Shown here in pieces: positions 1-10,454 of a stretch of 64,000 nt of DNA. The notes beneath the pieces were generated by a model. That model was given only the letters and a program-made list of their open reading frames with translations. It was not told the origin of the DNA and ran no database searches. The stretch is taken from contig NZ_CP022985.1 in NCBI RefSeq assembly GCF_003425985.1, positions 4,758,001-4,822,000 of the forward strand, written 5' to 3'. The translations under genes and the position numbers were made by a program. How positions within the stretch are numbered: position 1 is the first letter of the stretch; each line of letters opens with the position of its first letter. Source of the DNA: Mariniflexile sp. TRM1-10 (GTDB taxonomy: Bacteria; Bacteroidota; Bacteroidia; Flavobacteriales; Flavobacteriaceae).

Positions 1-163
1 TGTGTTCCCTTAAAACTTCAGGATACATAGAACCTGCTCCTATAAGTCCCAAAATACCCGAATTACTTGCCGCAGACGCCAATCGCCAACCACTATTCCA
101 AACCATACCCGCTTGAATTATGGGGTGTTTTATTTGAAATAATTGCGTGATTCTATTGGCCAT
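1..163 (-). CDS. Nitronate monooxygenase, N-terminal part (cut by window edge)
   Basis: Reading the reverse strand from the ATG at 163 gives an N-terminus that matches the start of FabK-like nitronate monooxygenases (2-nitropropane dioxygenase family): residues MANRITQLF, then HPIIQAGMVWNSGWRLASA and GLIGAGSMYPEVLRE. Known members are FMN enzymes that oxidise alkyl nitronates. About 54 residues are visible and the rest lies outside the window. The start codon abuts the stop of the S8 protease (164-166), so the two genes are probably co-transcribed. The family call rests only on this N-terminus. Confidence 0.75.
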   Translation of the reverse strand, partial: MANRITQLFQIKHPIIQAGMVWNSGWRLASAASNSGILGLIGAGSMYPEVLREH

Positions 164-1780
164 TTAATGCTTAATTACTTTAATGGTTTTAGATGTATTT
201 ACAGATTCCAGTTTGATAAGATATATCCCACTTGATAATGATGACACATCCATTTGATTATTAGTAGGGGTAATGAATGCATGGGAAAGATGTTTCCCTA
301 GCATATTGAAAATATTTACATCAACAAAATCTTCATTTGAAGCTAGTTTAAAATAAACAACGTCTTTTACTGGATTTGGAAAAACATTTATACTATTATC
401 TCTAAAATTTTCATCAACAGATAGTGCTGAACTTAATGCTAATTGCAAGTCAGGAATACCATAGCCTAAAAGATAATCGGGTGTATTGTATTGTGAAGCT
501 GATTCTCGAACCAACTGCATAATTTCGGCATTTGTTTTATCCGGCAAAGCTTGCCATAAACAGACGATGCCTCCTGCCATAATTGGCGAACTAAAAGATG
601 TGCCACTACTGGTTGAAATAACATCATTTTCTGTAATAATAGCACTCGCTTGTCCTTGTGCTACAACATCTGGTTTTTGACTTGGTTGAATTGCGCTTCC
701 TACCGAACTAGTCGACACATAATCACCTGAAGCATTTACAGCTCCCACCGTTAGTACATTTGGGGAGTCTGCAGGAGCACCAACGATTTGCCAACTATCA
801 TTCCCAGAGTTTCCTGCAGAATTTACAACCAGCATTCCTTTTTCAAAAGCAATATTAGCTCCTTTTGTAATAAAAGCGGTATTGCCATCCATATCCGCAG
901 TTGTGTAACTGTAATTCGGATTATCGTAGGTAGTATATCCTAATGATGAATTTATTACATCTACTCCTAAACTATCGGCACGTTCTGCAGCTTCCACCCA
1001 ATAACTTTCTTCAACAGGATTTTCATTAGGACCATCTTCAGTAGTAAATAAATAATAAGATGCGTCTGGAGCTATACCTACATACTGATCTTGTAAATAA
1101 CCCGCCATAGTGCTTAATACCCATGTTCCATGATTACCAGTTGCATTGGTATAAATATCATCATCTCTATTTACAAAATCGTAATCGCCTAAAATATTTC
1201 CCGCATCACGTAATCGTTGAAAAGCAAGCATTGTATTTACATTTTTGAAGCCTCCATCCAAAACAGCTATCGTCATTCCTGTGCCTGTATAATTTGCCAA
1301 ATGCAATTGGTCTCCTTTAATCATTTGAATTTGATTGCCAGCAGAACCATAATTAAAAGTGGTTAACGTTTCCGTGAATTTTGATTGTTGTTTTTGCTTA
1401 ACTTTTTTTGAAGCATTCAAACTTTTGTCGGCAAATTCAATATGGTCTATAAAAGAAAAACTGATTAGCAAATTATTAATGTCGATTTCGCTACCTCTCA
1501 CATGAACCGCATTAAACCATTTAGATTTTGCCATAACCGTAATACCAGTAGCTCCTTTAAGTTGTGAAATGTATGTTTCGTTTACTGGGACGTCGCGGGC
1601 ATCAATAACAATATGGTGCCTATTTTTTCTATCAATGGCTTTTTGGGTCAAAATAGTTGTGGGGTTTGCAACTGAATTTGCTACATCTTGCTTGTCCTTT
1701 AAATACACCCAAGCATCTTGCTGCGCTAAAAGAATAAATGGAACGCACAGCAGCATTAAAAAAAGCAGATTTTTTTTCAT
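164..1780 (-). CDS. Secreted subtilisin-like (S8) serine protease with type IX sorting domain
   Basis: A 538-residue exported protease. A signal peptide ends near residue 20 (hydrophobic stretch then LLAQ). The S8 catalytic residues are visible: Asp175 in AVLDGGF, His217 in GNHGTW, the oxyanion Asn324 in NSAGNSG and Ser395 in SSGTSFSSP. The last 75 residues (from SINVFPNPVKD to the end, with LSSGIYLIKLE) form a type A type-IX-secretion sorting domain, so the protein should cross the outer membrane and be attached or released there. It ends exactly at the start codon of the nitronate monooxygenase. mnmA lies upstream with only a 29-base gap, so an operon is possible. The substrate cannot be told from sequence. 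Confidence 0.93.
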   Translation of the reverse strand: MKKNLLFLMLLCVPFILLAQQDAWVYLKDKQDVANSVANPTTILTQKAIDRKNRHHIVIDARDVPVNETYISQLKGATGITVMAKSKWFNAVHVRGSEIDINNLLISFSFIDHIEFADKSLNASKKVKQKQQSKFTETLTTFNYGSAGNQIQMIKGDQLHLANYTGTGMTIAVLDGGFKNVNTMLAFQRLRDAGNILGDYDFVNRDDDIYTNATGNHGTWVLSTMAGYLQDQYVGIAPDASYYLFTTEDGPNENPVEESYWVEAAERADSLGVDVINSSLGYTTYDNPNYSYTTADMDGNTAFITKGANIAFEKGMLVVNSAGNSGNDSWQIVGAPADSPNVLTVGAVNASGDYVSTSSVGSAIQPSQKPDVVAQGQASAIITENDVISTSSGTSFSSPIMAGGIVCLWQALPDKTNAEIMQLVRESASQYNTPDYLLGYGIPDLQLALSSALSVDENFRDNSINVFPNPVKDVVYFKLASNEDFVDVNIFNMLGKHLSHAFITPTNNQMDVSSLSSGIYLIKLESVNTSKTIKVIKH

Positions 1781-1809
1781 TGTAAATATAATATTTAATT
1801 TACAGCAAG

Positions 1810-2997
1810 TTATGAAATAACTCCCGAACCTACTAACTCATCTTTTAAATACCATGCTACAAATTGTCCTTCGGTTATTGCCGACTGAAAAGCTTCAAAT
1901 TCAACATACATACCACTGTCAACTTTATGCAAAACGGCTTTTTGTAGGGGTTGTCTATATCGGATTCTTGCTTGCACGTGCATGGTTTCGTCTACTTGCA
2001 AAGCCAAATCCTCACGTATCCAATGTAATTCTTCATTGGTAACAAATAGTGCCTTTTTCAGCAACCCTGGGTGTTCTTTACCTTGACCAGTATAAATAAC
2101 ATTGTCTTCTACATTTGTATCAATTACAAATAGAGGCTCTAAAGTACCTCCAACAGCCAAGCCTTTACGTTGGCCTTTTGTAAAATAATGTGCCCCTTGG
2201 TGCTTACCGACTACTTTACCTTGATCGACTCTATAATCTATTTTTCGTGACAGGTATTTTAATTTTTCTTCTTCCGAATCGAATTCTGGTTCAACTTCGC
2301 TAAATACAGATTGCTCTTTGGGAATTTCAACAATAATACCTTCTTTAGGCTTTAATTGCTGCTGAAGAAAATCGGGCAACTTTACTTTACCAATAAAACA
2401 AAGTCCTTGTGAATCCTTCTTTTCAGCAGTTACCAAATCGAGTTCCATAGCTATTTCCCTCACCTGAGGCTTCGTTAATTCGCCAATGGGAAATAAGGAT
2501 TTTGATAATTGTTCTTGTGATAACTGGCATAAAAAGTATGATTGGTCTTTATTATCATCTACCCCAGTCAATAATTGATAAATTTCTTTACCATCTTTTT
2601 CAATAATACCTTTTCTACAGTAATGCCCTGTAGCAACATAATCGGCACCAAGTTCTAAGGCAATATTCATAAAAACATCAAACTTTATTTCCCTATTACA
2701 AAGCACATCTGGGTTTGGTGTTCTTCCCTTTTCGTACTCATGAAACATATAATCGACAATACGTTCTTTATATTGTTCACTTAAATCGACTGTTTGAAAA
2801 GGAATACCCAATTTTTCGGCAACCAACATCGCATCATTACTATCATCCAACCAAGGGCATTCGTTAGAAATAGTCACCGAATCATCATGCCAGTTTTTCA
2901 TAAACAAACCAATCACTTCATAGCCTTGCTGCTTTAACAAATAAGCTGCTACGCTAGAATCTACACCACCTGAAAGCCCTATAATTACCCGTTTCAT
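1810..2997 (-). CDS. mnmA: tRNA-specific 2-thiouridylase MnmA
   Basis: A 395-residue cytoplasmic enzyme that thiolates uridine 34 of tRNA Lys, Glu and Gln wobble positions, using ATP and a relayed persulfide. The N-terminal PP-loop [12 protein letters not shown] (residues 8-19) binds ATP. The catalytic cysteines are Cys100 ([12 protein letters not shown]) and Cys200 ([11 protein letters not shown]). ATGHYCR near residue 122 is also typical. Length and both cysteines agree with an intact, active family member. The ATG at 2997 gives the canonical start [11 protein letters not shown]. Confidence 0.97.
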   Translation of the reverse strand: MKRVIIGLSGGVDSSVAAYLLKQQGYEVIGLFMKNWHDDSVTISNECPWLDDSNDAMLVAEKLGIPFQTVDLSEQYKERIVDYMFHEYEKGRTPNPDVLCNREIKFDVFMNIALELGADYVATGHYCRKGIIEKDGKEIYQLLTGVDDNKDQSYFLCQLSQEQLSKSLFPIGELTKPQVREIAMELDLVTAEKKDSQGLCFIGKVKLPDFLQQQLKPKEGIIVEIPKEQSVFSEVEPEFDSEEEKLKYLSRKIDYRVDQGKVVGKHQGAHYFTKGQRKGLAVGGTLEPLFVIDTNVEDNVIYTGQGKEHPGLLKKALFVTNEELHWIREDLALQVDETMHVQARIRYRQPLQKAVLHKVDSGMYVEFEAFQSAITEGQFVAWYLKDELVGSGVIS

Positions 2998-3135
2998 CTG
3001 TTTATATTTATTGTTATTTTATCGGTCAGATGTTACATCCATAATCATGCTCCTGTGTGTTAAAAATATTTTTAGCATGGATGTTTCATTTATTAAAAAA
3101 TTATTCTGCAAAGATATAAATTATATACTACTAAA

Positions 3136-3231
3136 GGTTATATGGTTATATGGTTATATGGTTATATGGTTATGAGGTTATGAGGTTATATGGTTATATG
3201 GTTATGAGGTTATATGGTTATGAGGTTATGT
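3136..3231. repeat. Tandem 8-bp repeat, 12 units
   Basis: Twelve uninterrupted 8-base units, GGTTATAT or GGTTATGA (the last is GGTTATGT), fill exactly 96 bases. They are followed by related TTAATCGT/TTAATCAT words that run into the stop codon of the next gene (3270). The array sits between the 5' end of mnmA and the 3' end of the YwqK-like gene. Confidence 0.95.
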
Positions 3232-3269
3232 GGTTAATCGTTTAATCGTAAATCAAAAATCGTTAATCG

Positions 3270-3974
3270 TTAATCATTAATCAAAATTGGATACTTAGGC
3301 ACATCACTAAAATTTTTCTCTTCGGTTAATTTTCCATCTTCATAATACTTCCAAACACCAACCTTCTTATCATTTTTATACAAGCCTTCTGCCACTAATT
3401 CGGCTTTAGGTGAATAATATTTTGCATACCCATGTAATTCGCCATTAACGTATATTAGTTCACTTAGTAGTACATTTGTATCCGAATACACTACAGAGAT
3501 ACCATCTAGCTTCCCATTTTTATAAGTTTTTTTTTCTGCTATTTGTCCATTGGGATAATACACCATACGTTCACCTTTTAAATTCCCAAAATCATTGTAA
3601 TGTTCTAAGGTTAACAGCTTGTTATTTGTTTTTTGATAATATTTCCACTCACCTATATACTTTTTGCCATCCATGTGTCCTTCACTAATCACTTTTCCAG
3701 TTGAAGCAAAAAATTTCACATAAGCTTTATTATCAGTTTCATTAAATTCTTTGGTAGCTGTTAGTACCGCTTTTTTCTTGATGTTTTTATAAAACTTAAA
3801 GGTGCCTACTTCTTTACCATGTAAAAACGCACCTTCATACCTAAGTATATTGGTGCCATCAAAATTCTTTTTCCAAATACCATGATGTTTGCCGTTAGCA
3901 TCAAATTGATTGATTTCTTGTGCCGTAAGAAGCAAACTAATAAATATAAATAAGGTTGTAAAAACTGTTTTCAT
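3270..3974 (-). CDS. Exported MORN-type repeat protein of the YwqK family
   Basis: A 234-residue protein starting at the ATG at 3974 (an in-frame TTG lies two codons earlier). The signal peptide is MKTVFTTLFIFISLLLTAQ. The body is a series of about 22-residue MORN_2-like repeats with the pattern xxYYPNGQIAEKKTYKNGKLDG and EGLYKNDKKVGVWKYYEDGKL. Such proteins are often labelled YwqK-family antitoxin by homology, but here the protein is exported and no toxin is adjacent, so its role is unknown. The last codons and the stop lie inside AATCATTAATC word repeats that continue the tandem array at 3136. Confidence 0.85.
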   Translation of the reverse strand: MKTVFTTLFIFISLLLTAQEINQFDANGKHHGIWKKNFDGTNILRYEGAFLHGKEVGTFKFYKNIKKKAVLTATKEFNETDNKAYVKFFASTGKVISEGHMDGKKYIGEWKYYQKTNNKLLTLEHYNDFGNLKGERMVYYPNGQIAEKKTYKNGKLDGISVVYSDTNVLLSELIYVNGELHGYAKYYSPKAELVAEGLYKNDKKVGVWKYYEDGKLTEEKNFSDVPKYPILIND

Positions 3975-4305
3975 ATACAAGTATTTATTGTCTTTTAAAG
4001 GTTATATGTAATCGCTCAATTTTCATCGGTTTTTGCAAACAAGCACTATGGTTATGACGATTTCATAGAACAAACTTCAAAATGAATTCTTTTTATTTCT
4101 GAATAATCTTTAAACGAAACTATTTGTATCAAATTGTATATATAGAACTCCTTTAAACTTTTTTCAATTGGCTAAAAAATTGCCCTTTTACACCCACTCT
4201 ATGTCTTTTTTTCCTTCCATAGCCCTGCTATGTAATTCAAAAAAAACTTCGATTGGACAAAAAACGACTAATTTTCACTTCAATCAAAAAAGTTTAAATG
4301 AGTTC
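3975..4305. other. Intergenic stretch, no gene seen
   Basis: This is AT-rich sequence between the YwqK-like gene and the yidC terminator. Short open frames on the plus strand are not credible (no ribosome-binding context, no recognisable protein). It should contain the promoter of the YwqK-like gene near 3980-4040, but I could not pick out a convincing box. Confidence 0.5.
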
Positions 4306-4341
4306 AACAAAAAAGCTGCCTTAATTGGCAGCTTTTTTGTT
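4306..4341 (-). terminator. Rho-independent terminator of the pyrG-yidC unit
   Basis: This is a perfect 15-bp inverted repeat: 4306-4320 pairs with 4327-4341 around a 6-base loop TTAATT, with the core GCTGCC/GGCAGC. A-runs flank the core on one side and T-runs on the other, so it could act on either strand. It lies 8 bases beyond the yidC stop codon. Confidence 0.92.
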
Positions 4342-4349
4342 AAATGGTA

Positions 4350-6245
4350 TTACTTTTTGCGTTTTTGTTGCACTTGTTTTTGCTTTTCTGCCTGCTCCAT
4401 CATTTCCTTCATTTTTTGTTGGAAACGACTTTCCTTTTTAGGTTTCTTTTTATTCTCTTGGATTTGGGCATGAATTTTATCTTCATCAAGAATATAATTT
4501 TTAATTACCAAAATGATACCTATACTAATTACGTTTGAAATGAAATAATACAAACTTAACCCAGATGCGTAATTATTAAAGAAAAATAACATCATAATTG
4601 GCGAGAAGTACATCATATACTTCATCATTTTTGCCATATCCGGCATCCCTTCTTGCGTTGGTTGCGACGCCATTTGGTCGCCCGTAGTTAAACGCATATA
4701 AAAGAAAATAGCAATGGAAGCCAATATGGGGAATAAACTAACATGATCGCCATAAAATGGGATTTTAAAAGGTAATTCTGCAATGGTATCGTAAGACGAC
4801 AAATCTTCCACCCAAAGGAAACTTTTTTGACGTAAATCGAATGCCGATGGGAAAAATTGAAATAGTGCATAAAATACCGGTAACTGCACCAATGCTGGTA
4901 AACATCCTGCCATTGGGCTTGCACCTGCTTTAGTTTGAAGCGCCAATGTTTCTTGTTGCGCTTTCATTTTATTGTCTTTATGCTTTGCGCGAATCGCATC
5001 TAATTCCGGTTTTAGAATCTTCATTTTCGCTTGCGACAAAAATTGTTTGTATTGAACGAACGACAATAATAATTTGATTAAAATGGTCATTACGATAATA
5101 GCAATTCCATAAGGCATGAAGTCTCCTAAAAATGCAAAAAGTGGAATGAAAAGATATTTGTTTATCCAACCAAAAATACCCCAACCTAAAGGTACAATCT
5201 CATCTAAATTTCTATCGTATTTATTTAAAATTTTAAAATCACTTGGACCATAATACCAGTCCATAGATTTGTTAATTTCTCCACCAGTAAGTTCTAAAGG
5301 AAGTTTTACCGAAAATGCTTTATTATATATAGTATCCACATCTTCATTTTGAACAAGATTTCTAGACTCGAAAGTTCCTGTTTTAAATGAGGTATCTGTC
5401 AATAGAATGGATGTAAAAAAGTGTTGCTTGAAGGCTACATAGGTTATGTCTTCTGCCGTATCTTCAGATAGGTCACCTTGCCCTAAATAATCGTCTTTAC
5501 CATCTTCATATTCAAACACCACCTCGGTATATCTGTTTTCATAAGAAATACTTTTAGCATGGCGGTAGGTTTTTAACTTCCAATCTAAATTAATAGGTTG
5601 CGAGCTGTTTATAACATCACTTAACCCTTGCGAACGAATGGTAAAATCCATCATATAATCACCTTCCTTTAGCTCGTATCGGTATTCCAAAAACTTAGCT
5701 TCAGACACTTTTAATTTCATGGAAATTACGGTAGTATTACCGTTTTTAGTTACGGTAGGCTGAAAATATAAATCTTTGGTGTTTAGAATTCTACTGTCTG
5801 TAGTTCCGAAATTTATATTAAAAGATGCGTTATTATCTTTAATTATATAGATTGGGCTGTCCCTAAAATCGGTATGTTTTTTAAGTTTTACTTCAGAAAG
5901 ATAGCCGCCTTTATTGTTGAATTTTAAAGCTAACAAATCACTTTCTACGACAGTTTCTTCTTTTGATGCAGTTGCAGCAGAATAAGCAAATGCCCCTAAT
6001 TTGCTTTTTAATTTTACTAATTGAAGAGAATCGGTCGTACCAACTGTATAATCTTCAGCGGTGGTTACTTTGGTTTCTTGCTGTGTTTTAGCTTTGTTTT
6101 CGGCTTCAACCTGTTCTTGTTTTGCTTTTTCTTGAGCTTCAAGTTCTTCTGGCGTTGGTTGATTTTGCCAAAGCATGTACATTAATATTCCGAAAATAAG
6201 CAAAAAACCTATAATCGAATTAATATCTAATTTTTTTTCTTCCAT
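4350..6245 (-). CDS. yidC: Membrane protein insertase YidC
   Basis: A 631-residue inner-membrane insertase that helps the Sec machinery fold and insert membrane proteins. The N-terminal anchor is IIGFLLIFGILMYMLW (about residues 11-26). A large periplasmic beta domain follows (about 90-350). The conserved 60 kDa inner-membrane domain starts near residue 360 with the hydrophobic segments FMPYGIAIIVMTILIKLLL, MAGCLPALVQLPVFYALFQFF and YFSPIMMLFFFNNYASGLSLYYF. The Lys-rich tail (KKKPKKESRFQQK to KRKK) is usual in Bacteroidetes YidC. It follows pyrG by 78 bases and ends at a strong terminator. Confidence 0.97.
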   Translation of the reverse strand: MEEKKLDINSIIGFLLIFGILMYMLWQNQPTPEELEAQEKAKQEQVEAENKAKTQQETKVTTAEDYTVGTTDSLQLVKLKSKLGAFAYSAATASKEETVVESDLLALKFNNKGGYLSEVKLKKHTDFRDSPIYIIKDNNASFNINFGTTDSRILNTKDLYFQPTVTKNGNTTVISMKLKVSEAKFLEYRYELKEGDYMMDFTIRSQGLSDVINSSQPINLDWKLKTYRHAKSISYENRYTEVVFEYEDGKDDYLGQGDLSEDTAEDITYVAFKQHFFTSILLTDTSFKTGTFESRNLVQNEDVDTIYNKAFSVKLPLELTGGEINKSMDWYYGPSDFKILNKYDRNLDEIVPLGWGIFGWINKYLFIPLFAFLGDFMPYGIAIIVMTILIKLLLSFVQYKQFLSQAKMKILKPELDAIRAKHKDNKMKAQQETLALQTKAGASPMAGCLPALVQLPVFYALFQFFPSAFDLRQKSFLWVEDLSSYDTIAELPFKIPFYGDHVSLFPILASIAIFFYMRLTTGDQMASQPTQEGMPDMAKMMKYMMYFSPIMMLFFFNNYASGLSLYYFISNVISIGIILVIKNYILDEDKIHAQIQENKKKPKKESRFQQKMKEMMEQAEKQKQVQQKRKK

Positions 6246-6323
6246 GTATTCTCTATGTATCTAGTAAAAAAGACTGGCGTTGTATATAAAACGCACTGCC
6301 CTATATCAATAAACTATCCAAAA

Positions 6324-7997
<1,674 letters not shown>

Positions 7998-8261
7998 TTA
8001 AAATAGTTATTACCGAATAAGTTTTTAGTTATTTAATGGACGTTTATTAACAACAATTTTAGTAAGAAAATTATTTTTTGATTTAAAATTTGTCTTTGTA
8101 AAAAAAATCAACTAACTTCGTAATAACAGCTGATTATGGTCAATAAAAACTGACCCCTATCATAAAAGTTGTAACACATTCCCCCTAAAGCTTAAAGACA
8201 AAAGTAATACCTCAAACAATTTTGCCTTTTCGTAAATTAATTAATCCACACTAAGTTTTAT

Positions 8262-9755
8262 ATGATTATGGAGAAAATAACAGATTACAAGTATGCTCTC
8301 GATGAATCATCAATTATTGCCATTACCGACCAAAAAGGAATCATCAACTATGTAAATGAGAATTTCTGTAACATATCAAAATATACGGCTGAAGAGCTAA
8401 TTGGGCAAGATCATCGAATTATAAATTCTGGCTACCATTCAAAGGAATTTATTAAAAACCTTTGGACAACTATTGCCAATGGCAACGTATGGAAAGGTGA
8501 ACTGAAAAACAAGGCAAAAGATGGAACTATTTATTGGGTTGACACCACGATTGTCCCTTTTTTAAATGCGGATAACAAACCTTACCAGTATGTTGCTATT
8601 CGTTCAGATATAACGGATAGAAAAAAAGGCGAAGAGGAACTTAAAAAGATATTAAAAGAGATTTCTGATTATAAATATGCACTTGACGAATCGGCTATCG
8701 TTGCCATTACCGACCAAAAAGGAATCATTACGCACGTAAATGACAACTTTTGCAAAATATCAAAATATTCCAACAAAGAACTCATTGGACAAGACCATCG
8801 CATTATAAACTCTGGGTATCACCCAAAAGAATTCATAAAGGAACTTTGGACAACTATTGCAAATGGCAACGTATGGAAAGGAGAACTGAAGAATAGAGCG
8901 AAAGACGGCTCTACTTATTGGGTAGATACAACGATTGTGCCCTTTTTAAATCAGGTGGGCAAACCTTACCAGTATGTTGCTATTAGGTCTGATATTACCG
9001 AACGAAAAGAGGGAGAAGAACAAATCAAGAAAAATAACGCAAAAGCTATTGAACACGCCCATATTTTGGAATTAAAAAACACACAACTTATTGATTTCTG
9101 CAATATTGTTTCCCATAATTTAAGAGCACCATTGATAAATATATCTATGTTGGTTGATTATCTTGAACAAAGCCAAGATGAGATGGAGCGTAAGGAAATA
9201 CTTGTAAAAATAAAACCTGTTGTGAACCATTTAATGGATGTTTTTAATGAATTGGTAGAATCGATCCAAGTGAAACAAGACACTGAAATTAAAGCGGATA
9301 AAATAATTTTGAAAGATTGTATAAAGAAGGTTCTAAAAGGTTTTGAAACTCAAATTCAAGAATATGATGCAGATATTCAAATCAACTTAAACCAAGCTTC
9401 TACAATCTATTTTCCTCAAAAATATATGGAAAGTATTTTGTCTAATTTAATAAGTAATGCGCTTAAGTATAGACACCCAAACAGACAGCCCATAATTACA
9501 ATAAAAACTAAAAAAGAAGCAAATGATGCCGTCATATTATCGGTAGCAGACAACGGATTAGGGATCGATTTAGTATTACATAAAGATCAAATATTTAAAA
9601 TTCGTAAAACATTTCACAAACATCCTGATGCAAAAGGATTTGGTTTGTTTATGACAAAAACCCAAGTTGAAGCAATGAATGGAAAAATTTGGGCTGAGAG
9701 CCAACCTGGCACAGGCAGTACTTTTTTAATAGAATTTCAAAACCAAAATATATGA
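8262..9755 (+). CDS. PAS-PAS sensor histidine kinase
   Basis: A 497-residue hybrid-free histidine kinase with no membrane segment, so a cytoplasmic sensor. PAS1 (about residues 7-119) and PAS2 (about 136-248) are nearly the same protein, 129 residues apart; both carry GQDHRIINSGYH, TIANGNVWKGELKN and KPYQYVAIRSDIT. The H-box SHNLRAPL puts the phospho-acceptor at His285. The ATPase domain has the N-box NLISNALKYRH (395-405), the G1 box VADNGLGID (428-436) and the G2-like KGFGLFM (458-464). ATG codons at 8262 and 8268 are both possible starts. The stop overlaps the start of the receiver gene (ATGA), so the two are translationally coupled. The signal is unknown. Confidence 0.93.
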   Translation: MIMEKITDYKYALDESSIIAITDQKGIINYVNENFCNISKYTAEELIGQDHRIINSGYHSKEFIKNLWTTIANGNVWKGELKNKAKDGTIYWVDTTIVPFLNADNKPYQYVAIRSDITDRKKGEEELKKILKEISDYKYALDESAIVAITDQKGIITHVNDNFCKISKYSNKELIGQDHRIINSGYHPKEFIKELWTTIANGNVWKGELKNRAKDGSTYWVDTTIVPFLNQVGKPYQYVAIRSDITERKEGEEQIKKNNAKAIEHAHILELKNTQLIDFCNIVSHNLRAPLINISMLVDYLEQSQDEMERKEILVKIKPVVNHLMDVFNELVESIQVKQDTEIKADKIILKDCIKKVLKGFETQIQEYDADIQINLNQASTIYFPQKYMESILSNLISNALKYRHPNRQPIITIKTKKEANDAVILSVADNGLGIDLVLHKDQIFKIRKTFHKHPDAKGFGLFMTKTQVEAMNGKIWAESQPGTGSTFLIEFQNQNI

Positions 9756-10150
9756 ATCCAATAAGAACCCTTACACTCATTGATGACGATGACATTTTCG
9801 TTTTCTTAACAAAAAAAGCGATTGAACAAACTAAACTTGTTGAACTAATAAAGGTTTTCAAAAATGGTTTAGATGCTTTAAATTTTTTAAAAGAAAACAA
9901 ACACAATGTTGATGCTTTACCCGAGATTATCCTTTTAGATCTTAGTATGCCCATCATGAATGGTTGGCAGTTTCTTGAAGAATACACAAAACTCAATCCT
10001 ACAATAGGAAAAAATATCACCATTTACATTTGCTCTTCATCTATTTCCCATGACGACATTACACGAGCAAAAGCAATTAACGAGGTTTCCGATTATGTCA
10101 TTAAACCTATTACTAAAGACAAACTAATAGATTTGATAAAAAAGCTATAG
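9752..10150 (+). CDS. Single-domain response regulator (CheY/Rcp-like receiver)
   Basis: A 132-residue receiver without an output domain. The acidic pocket is DDDD (residues 11-14), the phospho-acceptor is Asp63 in LLDLSMPIMNG, the switch residue is Ser95-97 in ICSSS and the conserved Lys is Lys118 in DYVIKPI. It overlaps the kinase gene by four bases (ATGA), so it is presumably that kinase's partner, passing phosphate on by protein contact rather than by DNA binding. Confidence 0.93.
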   Translation: MNPIRTLTLIDDDDIFVFLTKKAIEQTKLVELIKVFKNGLDALNFLKENKHNVDALPEIILLDLSMPIMNGWQFLEEYTKLNPTIGKNITIYICSSSISHDDITRAKAINEVSDYVIKPITKDKLIDLIKKL

Positions 10151-10220
10151 AAAGAAAAAATACCAATAAAGCATTGGCTATAACAGCACCCACCAAATGT
10201 TAAACGAGAATTCCAAAAAA

Positions 10221-10448
10221 CTACTTAGGATACTGCCTCTTGATATTCCGTATCAACGCTTCCAAGCCGTTTAATTTTAGCTCGTACACTTGTTTAAGCA
10301 TATCGCCCAATTTTCCTTTGGGGAAGCCTTTTTGGTTATACCAAACCACATAATATTCGGGTAAGTCTATTAAATAACGGTCTTTGTACTTGCCAAATGG
10401 CATTTTGGTGTGTGCTAAGTCTATTAAGAATTGTTTGTCTGGTAGCAC
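10221..10448 (-). CDS. DUF3820 family small protein
   Basis: A 75-residue protein of the DUF3820 family, recognised by the segments KMPFGKYKDRYLIDLPEYY and WYNQKGFPKGKLGDML. The family has no established function (it was once named a quorum-sensing-regulated virulence factor). The start is a GTG at 10448, six bases after the stop of the LysM protein, with AAGGG just ahead of it. No closer ATG would keep the conserved start of the domain. Likely co-transcribed with the LysM gene. Confidence 0.85.
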   Translation of the reverse strand: MLPDKQFLIDLAHTKMPFGKYKDRYLIDLPEYYVVWYNQKGFPKGKLGDMLKQVYELKLNGLEALIRNIKRQYPK

Positions 10449-10454
10449 TTGCCC

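Noticed and set aside
3270..3974. True toxin-antitoxin locus because of the YwqK label
   Set aside because: The protein has a signal peptide and MORN-type repeats, and no toxin-like gene is adjacent.
4168..4538. Plus-strand frames at the end of yidC
   Set aside because: They overlap the yidC terminator and are antisense to its Lys-rich tail. The Phe/Leu/Cys-rich content is what that tail gives in reverse.
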